Shown here: piece by piece, positions 27,436 to 36,425 of the stretch
How the letters are laid out: every line of letters begins with the position of its first letter
Position numbering within the stretch: the first letter of the stretch is position 1
From: an uncultured Bacteroidota bacterium
GTDB taxonomy: Bacteria > Bacteroidota > Bacteroidia > Flavobacteriales > Flavobacteriaceae
Direction: 5' to 3'
Assembly: GCA_902520835.1 (NCBI GenBank)
Contig: CABYPD010000002.1
Span: 1 to 64,000, forward strand
DNA: 64,000 bases
Made by a program: the position numbers and the translations under genes
Notes under the pieces: generated by a model
The model's database searches: none
Told to the model about the DNA's origin: nothing
What the model saw: only the letters and a program-made list of their open reading frames with translations

Positions 27436-28064
27436 TGATTATTATTGGTGTATGTGGTGGGACTGCTTCTGGAAAGAGTACATTGTCAAAAGAAATAATC
27501 AATTTTTTTAACAAAAAAGAGATTAAGTCTGATTATTTAATGCTTGATAATTATTACAAAGACTTAGGACATTTATCAATAAAACAAAGAGCCTTAGTAA
27601 ATTTTGACCACCCTGAAAGCATAGATTTTGAACTTTTTTATCAACATCTTAAGTTATTGAGAATGGGGAACATAGTAAATACACCTACTTATTGTTATAA
27701 AACACATCTGAGAAAACACATAACTAACCCTGTCGGAAAATCTGATATTTTAGTCATCGATGGATTGTTCATATTGTTTAAAAAAAATATTAGAAACTTT
27801 TTTGATTTAACCATATTTTTGGATGTAGATGTTAATTTAAGAATAAAACGTAGGATAAAAAGAGATCTAGTTGAAAGAGGTAGAAAAAAATTAGATGTTT
27901 TAGAAAGATTTGAGAAAATGATTAATCCGATGCATGAGGAGTTTGTAGAGCCTACTAAGAATTATGCTAAATTACTTTTTAAAGATGACGTTCAACATGA
28001 TCTATTATTCCAAGAGTTAGAGTTGTTTTCTGATGAAATTATTAAGAAAAATAAAAAACAATAG
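27435..28064 (+). CDS. udk: Uridine kinase
   Basis: A 209-residue nucleoside kinase that makes UMP/CMP in pyrimidine salvage. The P-loop GGTASGKST (about 9-17), NFDHPESIDFELF and DGLFILF match udk. It begins at the last base of the cytochrome stop and overlaps the divIC start by 32 bases, an unusually long overlap. It heads the conserved flavobacterial block udk-divIC. Confidence 0.95.
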   Translation: MIIIGVCGGTASGKSTLSKEIINFFNKKEIKSDYLMLDNYYKDLGHLSIKQRALVNFDHPESIDFELFYQHLKLLRMGNIVNTPTYCYKTHLRKHITNPVGKSDILVIDGLFILFKKNIRNFFDLTIFLDVDVNLRIKRRIKRDLVERGRKKLDVLERFEKMINPMHEEFVEPTKNYAKLLFKDDVQHDLLFQELELFSDEIIKKNKKQ

Positions 28065-28347
28065 ATACTTCAAGTTATTTAGTAATATTTACTTTATAAC
28101 TCTTACAATCTTTTTATTTTGGATTTTATTTTTTGATTCTAATTCAATTCTTGTGAATCTTAAATTACAAAAAGAGATTAATCAGCTAAAAGAAAGAAAA
28201 GCTGAACTTGAGGATCAAATATCTATTGATAAAAAGATAATTTCATCTCTTCAAAATATTGACAGCTTAGAAAGGTATGCAAGAGAGAAGTTATATATGA
28301 AGAAAGAAAATGAAGAAATTTATATAATTGAATACACTGAAGAATAA
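28033..28347 (+). CDS. Septum formation initiator, DivIC/FtsB-like
   Basis: A 104-residue division protein. It has a short cytoplasmic N-terminus, one membrane helix (about 17-35), then a coiled coil (LQKEINQLKERKAELEDQI) and the C-terminal region LERYAREKLYMKKENE, the standard FtsB/DivIC layout. It bridges FtsL and FtsQ in the septal complex. Start at 28033 lies inside udk by 32 bases; no later Met precedes the helix. Confidence 0.92.
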   Translation: MKLLRKIKNNRYFKLFSNIYFITLTIFLFWILFFDSNSILVNLKLQKEINQLKERKAELEDQISIDKKIISSLQNIDSLERYAREKLYMKKENEEIYIIEYTEE

Positions 28348-29117
28348 TGGGTAAAATAATCTCAATATCTAATCAAAAGGGAGGTGTTGGAAAGACTACA
28401 ACTTCTGTTAGTCTTGCTGCATCATTAGGTGTATTAGAAAAAAAGGTTTTATTAATTGATGCAGATCCACAAGGAAATGCATCTTCTGGAATTGGTATAA
28501 ACTCTAATGAATTTAATTTATCTACATATGACGTTTTATTAAAAAAATGTAGACCTGAGGATGCAATTATTAAGACAAATAGTCCAAACTTAGATTTAAT
28601 TCCAGCAAATATTGATTTAGTTGCAATTGAAATTGAACTTATAGATATTAATGAAAGAGAACGCATTTTTAGTGAAGTATTAAAAAATATTTCAAAAAAT
28701 TATGATTTTTTAATAATTGATTGCCCACCCTCACTTGGCTTAATAACTCTAAATGCTTTAACAGCGTCGAATTCTGTAATTATACCAATCCAATGTGAAT
28801 ATTATGCTTTAGAAGGCTTAGGGAAGCTTTTAAATACTATAAAAGGTGTTCAAAGTGTGCACAATCAAGATCTTGAGATTGAAGGAGTTTTGCTAACAAT
28901 GTATGATTCAAGATTGAGATTATCTAATCAAGTTAAAGATGATGTTAAAAAACATTTTGGAGGAATGGTTTTTAACACAATTATTCCCAGAAATGTTAGC
29001 TTAGGTGAAGCACCTAGCTACGGCGAAAGTATCATTGTTTATAATGCTACCAGCAAAGGATCGAAAAGTTATATTAAATTTGCTCATGAAATCATAAATT
29101 TAAATCAGTTTGGCTAA
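28347..29117 (+). CDS. parA: Chromosome-partitioning ATPase ParA/Soj
   Basis: A 256-residue Walker ATPase that moves ParB-bound origin DNA. The deviant Walker A KGGVGKTT occupies 11-18, with LLIDADPQGNAS (Walker A prime) and FLIIDCPPSLGL (Walker B). The short N-terminus is of chromosomal Soj type. It overlaps divIC by one base and parB by 8 bases. No parS site is seen within the window. Confidence 0.97.
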   Translation: MGKIISISNQKGGVGKTTTSVSLAASLGVLEKKVLLIDADPQGNASSGIGINSNEFNLSTYDVLLKKCRPEDAIIKTNSPNLDLIPANIDLVAIEIELIDINERERIFSEVLKNISKNYDFLIIDCPPSLGLITLNALTASNSVIIPIQCEYYALEGLGKLLNTIKGVQSVHNQDLEIEGVLLTMYDSRLRLSNQVKDDVKKHFGGMVFNTIIPRNVSLGEAPSYGESIIVYNATSKGSKSYIKFAHEIINLNQFG

Positions 29118-29976
29118 AGCGTATAAAAAAAGAGTATTAGGCAGGGGTTTATCAGCAATTTTGAGTGATGATGACAATAACAGATTTGAAATAAATAAAA
29201 AATCTAATTCATTAAATGAAATTGAAATTGATAAAATAAGTCTTAACCCTAATCAACCTCGAACAAATTTTAATAAAAAATCTTTGGATGAATTAGCGTC
29301 ATCAATTAATGAATTGGGCTTAATTCAACCTGTGACTGTTCAGAAAATTGATGAAAATTTTATTTTAATTTCTGGAGAGAGAAGATTAAGAGCGTTCAAG
29401 CAATTAAATAAAAAATATATTCCAGCTTATATAAGAACAGCTGATGATCAAACATCACTTGAGATGGCTCTTGTGGAAAATATTCAACGCAGAGATCTAG
29501 ATCCAATTGAGATAGCTATCACATATCATAGACTAACTAGCGAATTAAAAATTTCTCATGATGAAATGAGTAAGAGAGTTGGAAAAGATAGATCTACAAT
29601 TACAAACTATATAAGACTTCTTAAACTTGATCCCGTCATACAGTCTGGTATAAGAGACAAATTTATTACTATGGGTCATGGGAGATCTTTGATTAACATA
29701 GAAAACCAAGATGATCAATTAATTGTATATGAGAAAATTTTAAAAAATAATTTGTCAGTTCGAGATACCGAAAAGCTAGTAAGAAACTTAAACAGTAATA
29801 ATTTTAAAATTAATAGAAAGATAATTTCAGATGAGATTAAAAAAGAATTTTCTAAAATTGAGATTAAAACAGGCTTAAATTTGTCATTAAAGTTATCAGG
29901 AGATAAAGCTCACATTATTTTTAAATTTGAGTCAAATAAAGAAATTCTTGAAAATTTAAAAAAATTTAATGACTAG
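29110..29976 (+). CDS. parB: Chromosome-partitioning protein ParB/Spo0J, TTG start
   Basis: A 288-residue CTPase and DNA-binding partner of ParA. The N-terminal RGLSAIL ParA-contact segment, the GERRLRAFK/ENIQRRDLDPIE CTP-binding boxes and the helix-turn-helix MSKRVGKDRSTITNYIRLLKL region are present. Translation begins at TTG (29110) within the parA end. It overlaps the DUF5683 gene by 8 bases. Confidence 0.96.
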   Translation: MAKAYKKRVLGRGLSAILSDDDNNRFEINKKSNSLNEIEIDKISLNPNQPRTNFNKKSLDELASSINELGLIQPVTVQKIDENFILISGERRLRAFKQLNKKYIPAYIRTADDQTSLEMALVENIQRRDLDPIEIAITYHRLTSELKISHDEMSKRVGKDRSTITNYIRLLKLDPVIQSGIRDKFITMGHGRSLINIENQDDQLIVYEKILKNNLSVRDTEKLVRNLNSNNFKINRKIISDEIKKEFSKIEIKTGLNLSLKLSGDKAHIIFKFESNKEILENLKKFND

Positions 29977-30502
29977 ATTATCAAATATTTTTTTTGTAGC
30001 AATAATATTATCTAACACTGTTTATTCTCAAGAAATAAAAGAAGATTACAAAATTAATATCCTTCGTCCTTCAAAAGCAGCATTTTACTCAGCTGTTATC
30101 CCTGGTCTTGGCCAAATTTATAATGATAAATTATGGAAAGTTCCGCTTGTTTATGCAGCATTAGGAATTTCTGGATACTCATATAATTTTAATAAAAAGA
30201 AATATTGGTCATACAGGAATGCATATAAAAGCAGAAAAGCTGGTTTCACTGATGATGAATTTCAAGGGATAATTACTAATGATGAAAGACTCTTAGATGG
30301 TCAAAATTTTCACAGAAGATATAAGGATTTATCAATGGTTTTTATTGTTGGTTTTTATTTTTTAAATATTTTAGATGCAAACATTGATGCGCATTTGTTA
30401 GATTACAATGTAAATGAAAACTTATCGCTAAAACCTTTTTTTGAAAATTCAAACGACTTATATGGAAATCAATTTGGAATGAAACTTAATTTAAATTTTT
30501 GA
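29969..30502 (+). CDS. DUF5683 membrane-associated protein
   Basis: A 177-residue protein of the DUF5683 family found after parB throughout Bacteroidota. A signal peptide precedes PSKAAFYSAVIPGLGQIYND, followed by two probable membrane helices (VPLVYAALGISGYSY and FIVGFYFLNILDANI). Function unknown; the persistent parAB-dapB-lepB neighbourhood suggests an envelope role. Coupled to parB by 8 bases and to dapB by one base. Confidence 0.88.
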   Translation: MTRLSNIFFVAIILSNTVYSQEIKEDYKINILRPSKAAFYSAVIPGLGQIYNDKLWKVPLVYAALGISGYSYNFNKKKYWSYRNAYKSRKAGFTDDEFQGIITNDERLLDGQNFHRRYKDLSMVFIVGFYFLNILDANIDAHLLDYNVNENLSLKPFFENSNDLYGNQFGMKLNLNF

Positions 30503-31206
30503 TGAATATTGCAATAATTGGATATGGGAATATGGGTCGCGAAATTGAAAAGGTTTCAATTTCAAGAGGTCATAAAATTTCAAAAATAATTGACCATGAT
30601 ACGATTGATAAAAACATTGATGAATGTGATGTAGCAATTATATTTTCAACACCAGATAGTGCTGTTGATAATATAAAACTATGTTTCGATAATAATGTGC
30701 CGGTTGTATGTGGAACAACAGGATGGCTTGGACAATTTGAGTTAATAAATGAATACTGTAATATGAAAAATGGCACTTTCATTTATTCACCAAATTTTAG
30801 TATTGGAGTAAATCTTTTTTTTAGACTTAATAATTTTTTAGCTAAAGAAATGTTTAAGAAAAATGAATACAAAGTTTCTGTTTTAGAAAAACATCATACA
30901 AAAAAAATTGATAAGCCAAGTGGAACTGCTATAAAAATTGCTGATGATATTTTAAAAAATTCATCTTTTTCTGAATGGTCATTGGAAGATGATAATAATA
31001 AACTTAATATTAAATGTGAAAGATTTGGAGATGAAAAAGGTTATCATGAAGTTAAATATGAATCAGAAAATGATTTAATTTTTATTGCACACAACGCAAA
31101 GTCAAGATTGGGTTTCGCATTAGGTGCAGTAATGTGTTCAGAATGGATCTACAATAAGAAGGGGATTTATACTATGAATGATTTTTTAAACAATCTTAAT
31201 TTATAA
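30502..31206 (+). CDS. dapB: 4-hydroxy-tetrahydrodipicolinate reductase
   Basis: Reduces dihydrodipicolinate in lysine/diaminopimelate synthesis. 234 residues, the usual short Bacteroidota form. The Rossmann motif IGYGNMGREI lies at the N-terminus and the catalytic EKHHTKKIDKPSGTA is intact. The ATG at 30502 is used rather than a TTG three bases earlier; the A of the ATG is the last base of the preceding TGA. Confidence 0.96.
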   Translation: MNIAIIGYGNMGREIEKVSISRGHKISKIIDHDTIDKNIDECDVAIIFSTPDSAVDNIKLCFDNNVPVVCGTTGWLGQFELINEYCNMKNGTFIYSPNFSIGVNLFFRLNNFLAKEMFKKNEYKVSVLEKHHTKKIDKPSGTAIKIADDILKNSSFSEWSLEDDNNKLNIKCERFGDEKGYHEVKYESENDLIFIAHNAKSRLGFALGAVMCSEWIYNKKGIYTMNDFLNNLNL

Positions 31207-31208
31207 TA

Positions 31209-32903
31209 ATGACTTGGATAGAATGGCTTTATTTTTTCATTTTTATTCAACTCATTCATGGTTTTGGAACTTGGAAACTTTACAAGTTTGCTGGATACAG
31301 CTCATTCCTGAGTTTTATACCAATTTATAACGGTCTCGTTCTTCTTAAAATAATCAGAAGACCATGGTGGTGGCTTATATTACTTTTTATTCCAATAGTT
31401 AATCTTTTAATTTTTCCAATAATATGGGTTGAAACTGCTAAAAGTTTTGGTAAAAAATCTTTAACAGATACAATATTTTCTGTCATAACCCTGGGTTTTT
31501 ATCTGTATAAGATTAATTATTCAAATAATGTTAGTTATAATAAAGATAGATCTATTACTAACGCCTCAAATTTTGGAGAATGGTTTAGTTCAATAATTTT
31601 TGCGATTACATTAGCAACTATTGTACATACATATTTTATTCAGCCATTTATAATTCCAACCGGATCTTTAGAAAAGTCTCTATTAATTGGAGATTTTCTT
31701 TTTGTAAGTAAATATCACTATGGAGCTAGAGTACCTAAAACAGTTGTTGCTTTTCCAATGGTTCATGACACAATCGTTGGAACAGGCATTAGATCATATT
31801 TAAATAAGCCACAACTACCCTACTTGAGATTGCCAAAAATCCAGAAAGTAAAAAGAAATGAAATTGTGACCTTCAACTGGCCAGCTGATACTGTAAGACA
31901 GTTTTTTGTAAAAGAAAAAGGTGTTAAAAAACCTATAGATAAAAAATCTAATTACGTAAAAAGATGTGTAGCAATTCCAGGTGATACCCTAGAATTGAAA
32001 AACGGATTAGTTTATATAAATAATGATATTAGTGAATTTCCATACAGAGCGAAACCAGTTTATAAATATCTTGCATATTCAAAGGACGGTATTTCGAGTC
32101 AAAAGTTGTCAAAGCTTGAAATTTCAGACTTTCAAAGAAAGTTTATAGTTTCAAAGAGAAATCAAAGATCATTTGAGTTTCTTAGACCATTCATTTTAAA
32201 TATAACAGATAATAATTCTGAAAATTTTTCAATAATAACAGGATCTAATGGAATTCCAAAAAATATTATTATAAAAAACAGATTATCAATAAAAGAGGTC
32301 ACTGAAACTGTAAAGAGCCTCAGTTTGACTGAAAATGATTTTAAATTGATAATTAAAAGCTCTATAGTTGATAGTATTGTTAGGGATTACAATAAAATTA
32401 AATCATACAATACATCATTTTTTCCCAACGATATTTCATATGATTGGAATGAAGATAATCTGGGACCAGTAGTTATTCCAAAAAAACATGCTGTAGTTAA
32501 ATTAAATTTAAAAAATCTACCATTGTATAAAAAAATCATTAGGGATTATGAAAAAAATACTTTAGATGTTCAAAATCAAAAAATAATTATAAATAATCAA
32601 ATTGTTGATAGCTATAAATTTAAAATGGATTATTATTGGATGATGGGAGACAACAGATATAATTCTGAGGACAGTAGAGTTTGGGGGTTTGTTCCTGAAG
32701 ATCATATTTTAGGAAAACCGATTTTTATTTGGATGAGTATTGAAGGAATAAATAATGGATTTAAAAATTGGAAAATTCGATGGGACAGAGTATTCACTAC
32801 TATCCATGAGGATGGTGAACCAAAATCTTATTTCATACATTTCATAATATTTGTAGTTTTAATTTGGTCAATGAATAAATTTTTACTGAAAAAGAAAATT
32901 TAA
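31209..32903 (+). CDS. lepB: Signal peptidase I, long Bacteroidota form
   Basis: A 564-residue membrane peptidase, nearly twice the length of typical LepB. It has an N-terminal two- to three-helix module (DUF5684-like, 1-100), then a helix and catalytic Ser153 in PTGSLEKSL, Lys251 in YVKRCVAIPGDT, an insertion of about 190 residues, and the late box MMGDNRYNSEDSRVWG. A C-terminal helix ends the protein. It cleaves signal peptides at the outer face of the inner membrane. Confidence 0.95.
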   Translation: MTWIEWLYFFIFIQLIHGFGTWKLYKFAGYSSFLSFIPIYNGLVLLKIIRRPWWWLILLFIPIVNLLIFPIIWVETAKSFGKKSLTDTIFSVITLGFYLYKINYSNNVSYNKDRSITNASNFGEWFSSIIFAITLATIVHTYFIQPFIIPTGSLEKSLLIGDFLFVSKYHYGARVPKTVVAFPMVHDTIVGTGIRSYLNKPQLPYLRLPKIQKVKRNEIVTFNWPADTVRQFFVKEKGVKKPIDKKSNYVKRCVAIPGDTLELKNGLVYINNDISEFPYRAKPVYKYLAYSKDGISSQKLSKLEISDFQRKFIVSKRNQRSFEFLRPFILNITDNNSENFSIITGSNGIPKNIIIKNRLSIKEVTETVKSLSLTENDFKLIIKSSIVDSIVRDYNKIKSYNTSFFPNDISYDWNEDNLGPVVIPKKHAVVKLNLKNLPLYKKIIRDYEKNTLDVQNQKIIINNQIVDSYKFKMDYYWMMGDNRYNSEDSRVWGFVPEDHILGKPIFIWMSIEGINNGFKNWKIRWDRVFTTIHEDGEPKSYFIHFIIFVVLIWSMNKFLLKKKI

Positions 32904-32905
32904 TT

Positions 32906-33487
32906 TTGACTACTCTAATTCCTGCATATTTCCCTCCAATTTCGCATTGGAAGTACATACTCAAAAATTGTAGTTGGGATATTGACTCTTTTTATAAAAA
33001 GCAAACTTTAAGAAATAGAACATATATTCACGGAGCTAATGGTTTATTGATGCTTACTGTCCCAATAAAACACGTACGAACAGGTAAAAAAAGAAATTTT
33101 AATGAAATTGAAATTGAAAATGATCACGGATGGAAAAAAAACCATTTTAAATCAATTAAAATAGCCTACCAATCCTCACCTTACTATGAATATTATGAAA
33201 GTCATCTAATTGAACTTTTTAACAAGGATTTCAAAAAACTTGTTAATCTAAACCTAGCCTCAATTGAATTAATTTCAAAGTGCTTAAACCTAGAACTTAA
33301 AAATAGAGTTTTAAAAATTAATTCAAGAATCAATAATTCATATTTTGAAATCACTGATACCAAAAGATCAAAAGAAAAAAATAAAAAATATATTCAAACA
33401 TTTCAGGAAAAAAATGGATTTATTTATGACTTGAGTGTATTAGATCTTTTATTTAATTGTGGACCCCAGTCATTCGATTTTTTATAA
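32906..33487 (+). CDS. WbqC-family protein
   Basis: A 193-residue protein of the WbqC (PF08889) family: IPAYFPPISHWKYIL at the start, then RNRTYIHGANG and LTVPIKHVRTGKK. Homologues appear in polysaccharide and glycan-modification loci; activity is uncertain. The start is TTG at 32906, two bases after the lepB stop, since no ATG precedes the conserved motif. It completes the conserved parAB-lepB block. Confidence 0.85.
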   Translation: MTTLIPAYFPPISHWKYILKNCSWDIDSFYKKQTLRNRTYIHGANGLLMLTVPIKHVRTGKKRNFNEIEIENDHGWKKNHFKSIKIAYQSSPYYEYYESHLIELFNKDFKKLVNLNLASIELISKCLNLELKNRVLKINSRINNSYFEITDTKRSKEKNKKYIQTFQEKNGFIYDLSVLDLLFNCGPQSFDFL

Positions 33488-33489
33488 CA

Positions 33490-33773
33490 ATGGCAGACCT
33501 GTAAGCCGGATTCTGTCTAGCCTTATCATTTATCTTGACACAAAATTACTAATATGTTCTAACCGCCTACCCTTCAATATCGGATGAGTAATCCTCAAGC
33601 ATTGATTTACTTGGCGTTTCACCTCACAGAGTTTACATGATTTCACTACAGCCAAACTGTACATTCTTTCTGTTGCACTATTCCTACTATTACTAGCGGT
33701 GGGAGTTACCCACTGTGATACTCTCAGGTGTCCGGACTTTCCTCTTTAAAAAGCGATAAGGAAGTCTGCCATG
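33490..33773 (-). ncRNA. rnpB: RNase P RNA (class A, compact)
   Basis: The minus strand carries the universal core: GAGGAAAGTCCGG near the 5-prime end and GAATCCGGCTTACAGGTCTG near the 3-prime end, with GTGAGGTGAAACGCC between. Helix P1 is visible as TGGCAGAC pairing with GTCTGCCA at the two ends. At about 284 bases it is short for a bacterial type A RNA, implying shortened peripheral helices. This explains the only gene-free stretch over 300 bases in the window. Confidence 0.95.
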
Positions 33774-33774
33774 G

Positions 33775-33782
33775 CAAATGTA
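33775..33782 (-). promoter_or_regulatory. -7 element of rnpB
   Basis: TACATTTG on the minus strand ends 3 to 4 bases before the P1 helix, so the RNA 5-prime end gives an independent check on element-to-start spacing. Confidence 0.5.
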
Positions 33783-33823
33783 ATATATTTTAATTTTTTT
33801 CCTAAAAAAATCAATGGCTAGTA

Positions 33824-33831
33824 TATATTTG
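33824..33831 (+). promoter_or_regulatory. -7 element of dnaX
   Basis: TATATTTG, exact TAnnTTTG, ends 5 bases before the dnaX ATG. The predicted transcript starts at or next to the start codon. Confidence 0.45.
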
Positions 33832-33836
33832 TAATA

Positions 33837-35540
33837 ATGAGCGATTTTGTTGTTTCTTCTTTAAAATACAGACCATCAAATTTTGAAAATGTAGTAGGTC
33901 AAGAACATGTAACAAAAACACTTAAAAATTCAATTTTAGATAAAAAAATACCATCAGCTATTCTTTTTTGTGGCCCTAGAGGTGTAGGAAAAACATCATG
34001 TGCTAGAATTTTTGCAAGAGAGATTAATGATTTTAATTCCACTGATGACTTATCATTTAACATTTTTGAGTTGGATGCTGCTTCCAATAATAAAGTTGAA
34101 GATATAAGAGATCTAATTGATAAAGTTAGAATTCCACCTCAATCTGGAAAATATAAGGTTTATATAATTGATGAGGTTCATATGCTATCTAAAAATGCTG
34201 AAAATGCTTTTCTTAAAACCTTAGAAGAACCACCCCCATATATAGTTTTTATCTTAGCTACAACTGAGAAAAATAAAATTTTACCTACCATTCTGTCTAG
34301 ATGTCAGATATATAATTTCAATAGAATTAGTGAAAATGAAATTTTTGAAAATCTTAAACTAATATGTAATAAAGAAGAAGTTACTTTTGAAGATGAAGCT
34401 CTAAATATAATAGCAAAAAAGTCAGATGGATCATTAAGAGATTCACTTACAATTTTAGACAGAGTTATAAGTTTTACAAATAAAAAAATTTCACTTAAGG
34501 AAACATCTGCAATTTTAAATGTATTAGATGATGAAACCTATATTGAAATTGTAGACAATACAATTAACGGATTTTTAGTTAAAGTAATTACAATATTTAA
34601 CGAATTAAGTGATAAAGGATTTGATGAAAAAGAATTTATGATTGGTTTAGCTAATCATTTTAGAAATCTTTTGATAGTTAAATCATCAAGCTATGAAAAT
34701 TTAATTTCTAATAAATCAAGTTTAGAGTTAGTTAAAAAACAAGCAGATAAAATATCAAAATCGGAAATAGTAAATACAATTTCAAAAATTGAGTACTCAA
34801 TTTTCAAATATTCAGAAATAGAAAATAAAAAATTACTTGTTGAAATACTTTTGATGAAAATTTCATCAATCAAAGATGAATACTCAGGAAATGAAACTAG
34901 TGAAATTGAAAAAAAAAAATCTGAATTAAAAAAACCTGACCAAAATAAAGAAATTACAAATTCTTTTGAAAAAAAAGAATCTCCAAAGATTGAAAAAGAT
35001 TTTAAAGAAAATGAAATTGAATTAAAGTCTAAAGAAGAAGAAGTAGAAGTAGAAGTAGAAGTAGATACAAATAAAGTTAATACTGATATTTCCGCATTTT
35101 CTTTATCAAGTCTAAAAGTTAAAAAGAAAGTTAACGATGAGATTAAAAAAATTGAAGATTCCAAAGAAAAAGAAAATCAGGACTTAGATCTTAATAATTT
35201 AAAAGAAAAATGGAATTTGTATTCAAATGAATTAGAAAAAAAAGGAAAAGGGAACTTTTCAAGTTTATTAACACTTAATGAACCAACAATCGAGGATAAA
35301 ACAAAGATTGTTTATAATGTTCCAACTAAATCAAGTAAGAAAGAACTAATTGAAATTAAAGAAGATTTATCTCGATTTTTAAAATCAAGTTTGAAAAATG
35401 ATTATTTAGTTTTAAAATTTGAGGTTAATAATGAAGTTAATAAAGAATTTTTCCTCACGCCAAAAGAAAAATATGAAAAGTTGAAAGAAATTAATCCCAC
35501 AATTGAAAAACTAAAAACAGATTTAAAACTTGATTTTTGA
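33837..35540 (+). CDS. dnaX: DNA polymerase III subunit gamma/tau
   Basis: A 567-residue clamp-loader ATPase. Walker A GPRGVGKTS lies near 45-53, Walker B IIDEVHML near 114-121 and sensor 1 ATTEKNK follows. Between Walker A and the ELDAASNN segment there is only NDFNSTDDLSF: the four-cysteine zinc module of most DnaX proteins is absent. Domain III ends near residue 345, followed by a charged linker with VEVEVEVD and a tau-specific C-terminal domain. An A11 run at codons 358-361 could yield a gamma-like form. The 3-prime end overlaps ppx convergently by 18 bases. Confidence 0.96.
   Translation: MSDFVVSSLKYRPSNFENVVGQEHVTKTLKNSILDKKIPSAILFCGPRGVGKTSCARIFAREINDFNSTDDLSFNIFELDAASNNKVEDIRDLIDKVRIPPQSGKYKVYIIDEVHMLSKNAENAFLKTLEEPPPYIVFILATTEKNKILPTILSRCQIYNFNRISENEIFENLKLICNKEEVTFEDEALNIIAKKSDGSLRDSLTILDRVISFTNKKISLKETSAILNVLDDETYIEIVDNTINGFLVKVITIFNELSDKGFDEKEFMIGLANHFRNLLIVKSSSYENLISNKSSLELVKKQADKISKSEIVNTISKIEYSIFKYSEIENKKLLVEILLMKISSIKDEYSGNETSEIEKKKSELKKPDQNKEITNSFEKKESPKIEKDFKENEIELKSKEEEVEVEVEVDTNKVNTDISAFSLSSLKVKKKVNDEIKKIEDSKEKENQDLDLNNLKEKWNLYSNELEKKGKGNFSSLLTLNEPTIEDKTKIVYNVPTKSSKKELIEIKEDLSRFLKSSLKNDYLVLKFEVNNEVNKEFFLTPKEKYEKLKEINPTIEKLKTDLKLDF
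34909..34919 (+). other. A11 slippage candidate in dnaX
   Basis: Eleven A in a row spanning codons 358-361. Adding one A gives a stop after KKKI (362 residues); losing one A gives a stop after KKNLN (363 residues). Both would produce a protein ending just after domain III, as gamma does. Confidence 0.45.
35043..35066 (+). repeat. In-frame hexanucleotide repeat in dnaX
   Basis: Four GTAGAA units, the last imperfect, encode Val-Glu repeats in the linker between the ATPase and tau domains. Length changes would stay in frame. Confidence 0.85.
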
Positions 35541-36425
35541 ATTTATTATTTTTTTAACCATTCCATCTGCTAAACCAATTTTAGGAACATATATCTTTTC
35601 AATACTTAAGGTTTTCATTAGAAAATAATAAATTTTTCCAGCAGGAAGTATTACATCGATCCTATCAGGATTTAGCTTTAAATTTAAGAGCATTTTCTTT
35701 GTTGAAGTTTTCTTTAATTTTTTTAGAGTAAACTTAAATTTGGATCTAGATAGAGGTTTTCCATACTTGTTTCCTGAAAGCTTAAATATTTTATTAATAT
35801 TACCTCCAATGCCTACTAGTTTAATTTTTTTTATTTCTGATGCATTTTCTAATAACCAGTTCTTAAATTCATCCCATAATTCTTCATTAACCAAATCATT
35901 TAATAATCTTACTCCTCCTATTTTAAAAGATTTTGATTTATGCAGTTTATTATTTTTGTATATAATTACTTCCGTACTACCACCACCAACATCAATAAAA
36001 CAATAATTTGGAGAATTACCTATATGTTCAGTTATATCATTACTGGCAACTATTTCAGATTCCTTTTTACCAGATATTATTTCAATCTTAATTTTTGTTT
36101 CCCTATAGATAAAATCTAATATTTCCTGTCCGTTAGAAGCATTTCTCATAGCTGAAGTAGCGTATGCTAAATATTCATTAATCTCATTGGCTTCCATAAG
36201 GTACTTAAATGATTTTATAGTATTTATCAACTTATTTTTAGAAGAATCAGCTATTTTACTATTCAAAAAAGAATCTTGTCCCAATCTTACAGGAACTCTA
36301 TGAAGTGAATTTTTAGTATGATATAACTTACCATCTAATCTTATTATATTAGAAATTAGTAATCTGATAGCATTAGATCCAATATCAATTGTTGCAACTT
36401 TTTTTATTAAAATATTATTTTTCAA
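35523..36425 (-). CDS. ppx: Ppx/GppA-family phosphatase
   Basis: A 300-residue actin-fold phosphatase for polyphosphate or (p)ppGpp. ATIDIGSNAIRLLI is the first phosphate loop and FIDVGGGSTEVIIY the second; ATSAMRNASNG lies between. It lacks the C-terminal HD domain of long Ppx proteins, as usual in Bacteroidota. It overlaps ppk by 11 bases, so synthesis and breakdown of polyphosphate are co-expressed. Confidence 0.93.
   Translation of the reverse strand: MKNNILIKKVATIDIGSNAIRLLISNIIRLDGKLYHTKNSLHRVPVRLGQDSFLNSKIADSSKNKLINTIKSFKYLMEANEINEYLAYATSAMRNASNGQEILDFIYRETKIKIEIISGKKESEIVASNDITEHIGNSPNYCFIDVGGGSTEVIIYKNNKLHKSKSFKIGGVRLLNDLVNEELWDEFKNWLLENASEIKKIKLVGIGGNINKIFKLSGNKYGKPLSRSKFKFTLKKLKKTSTKKMLLNLKLNPDRIDVILPAGKIYYFLMKTLSIEKIYVPKIGLADGMVKKIINSKIKF

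Noticed and set aside
27435-31209. A parS site near parAB
   Set aside because: I looked for TGTTTCACGTGAAACA-like palindromes around parA/parB and saw none; the origin is not placed in this window.
34691-35164. Minus-strand Ser/Phe-rich frame inside dnaX
   Set aside because: Complement of the Lys/Glu-rich dnaX linker; composition shows it is a shadow.
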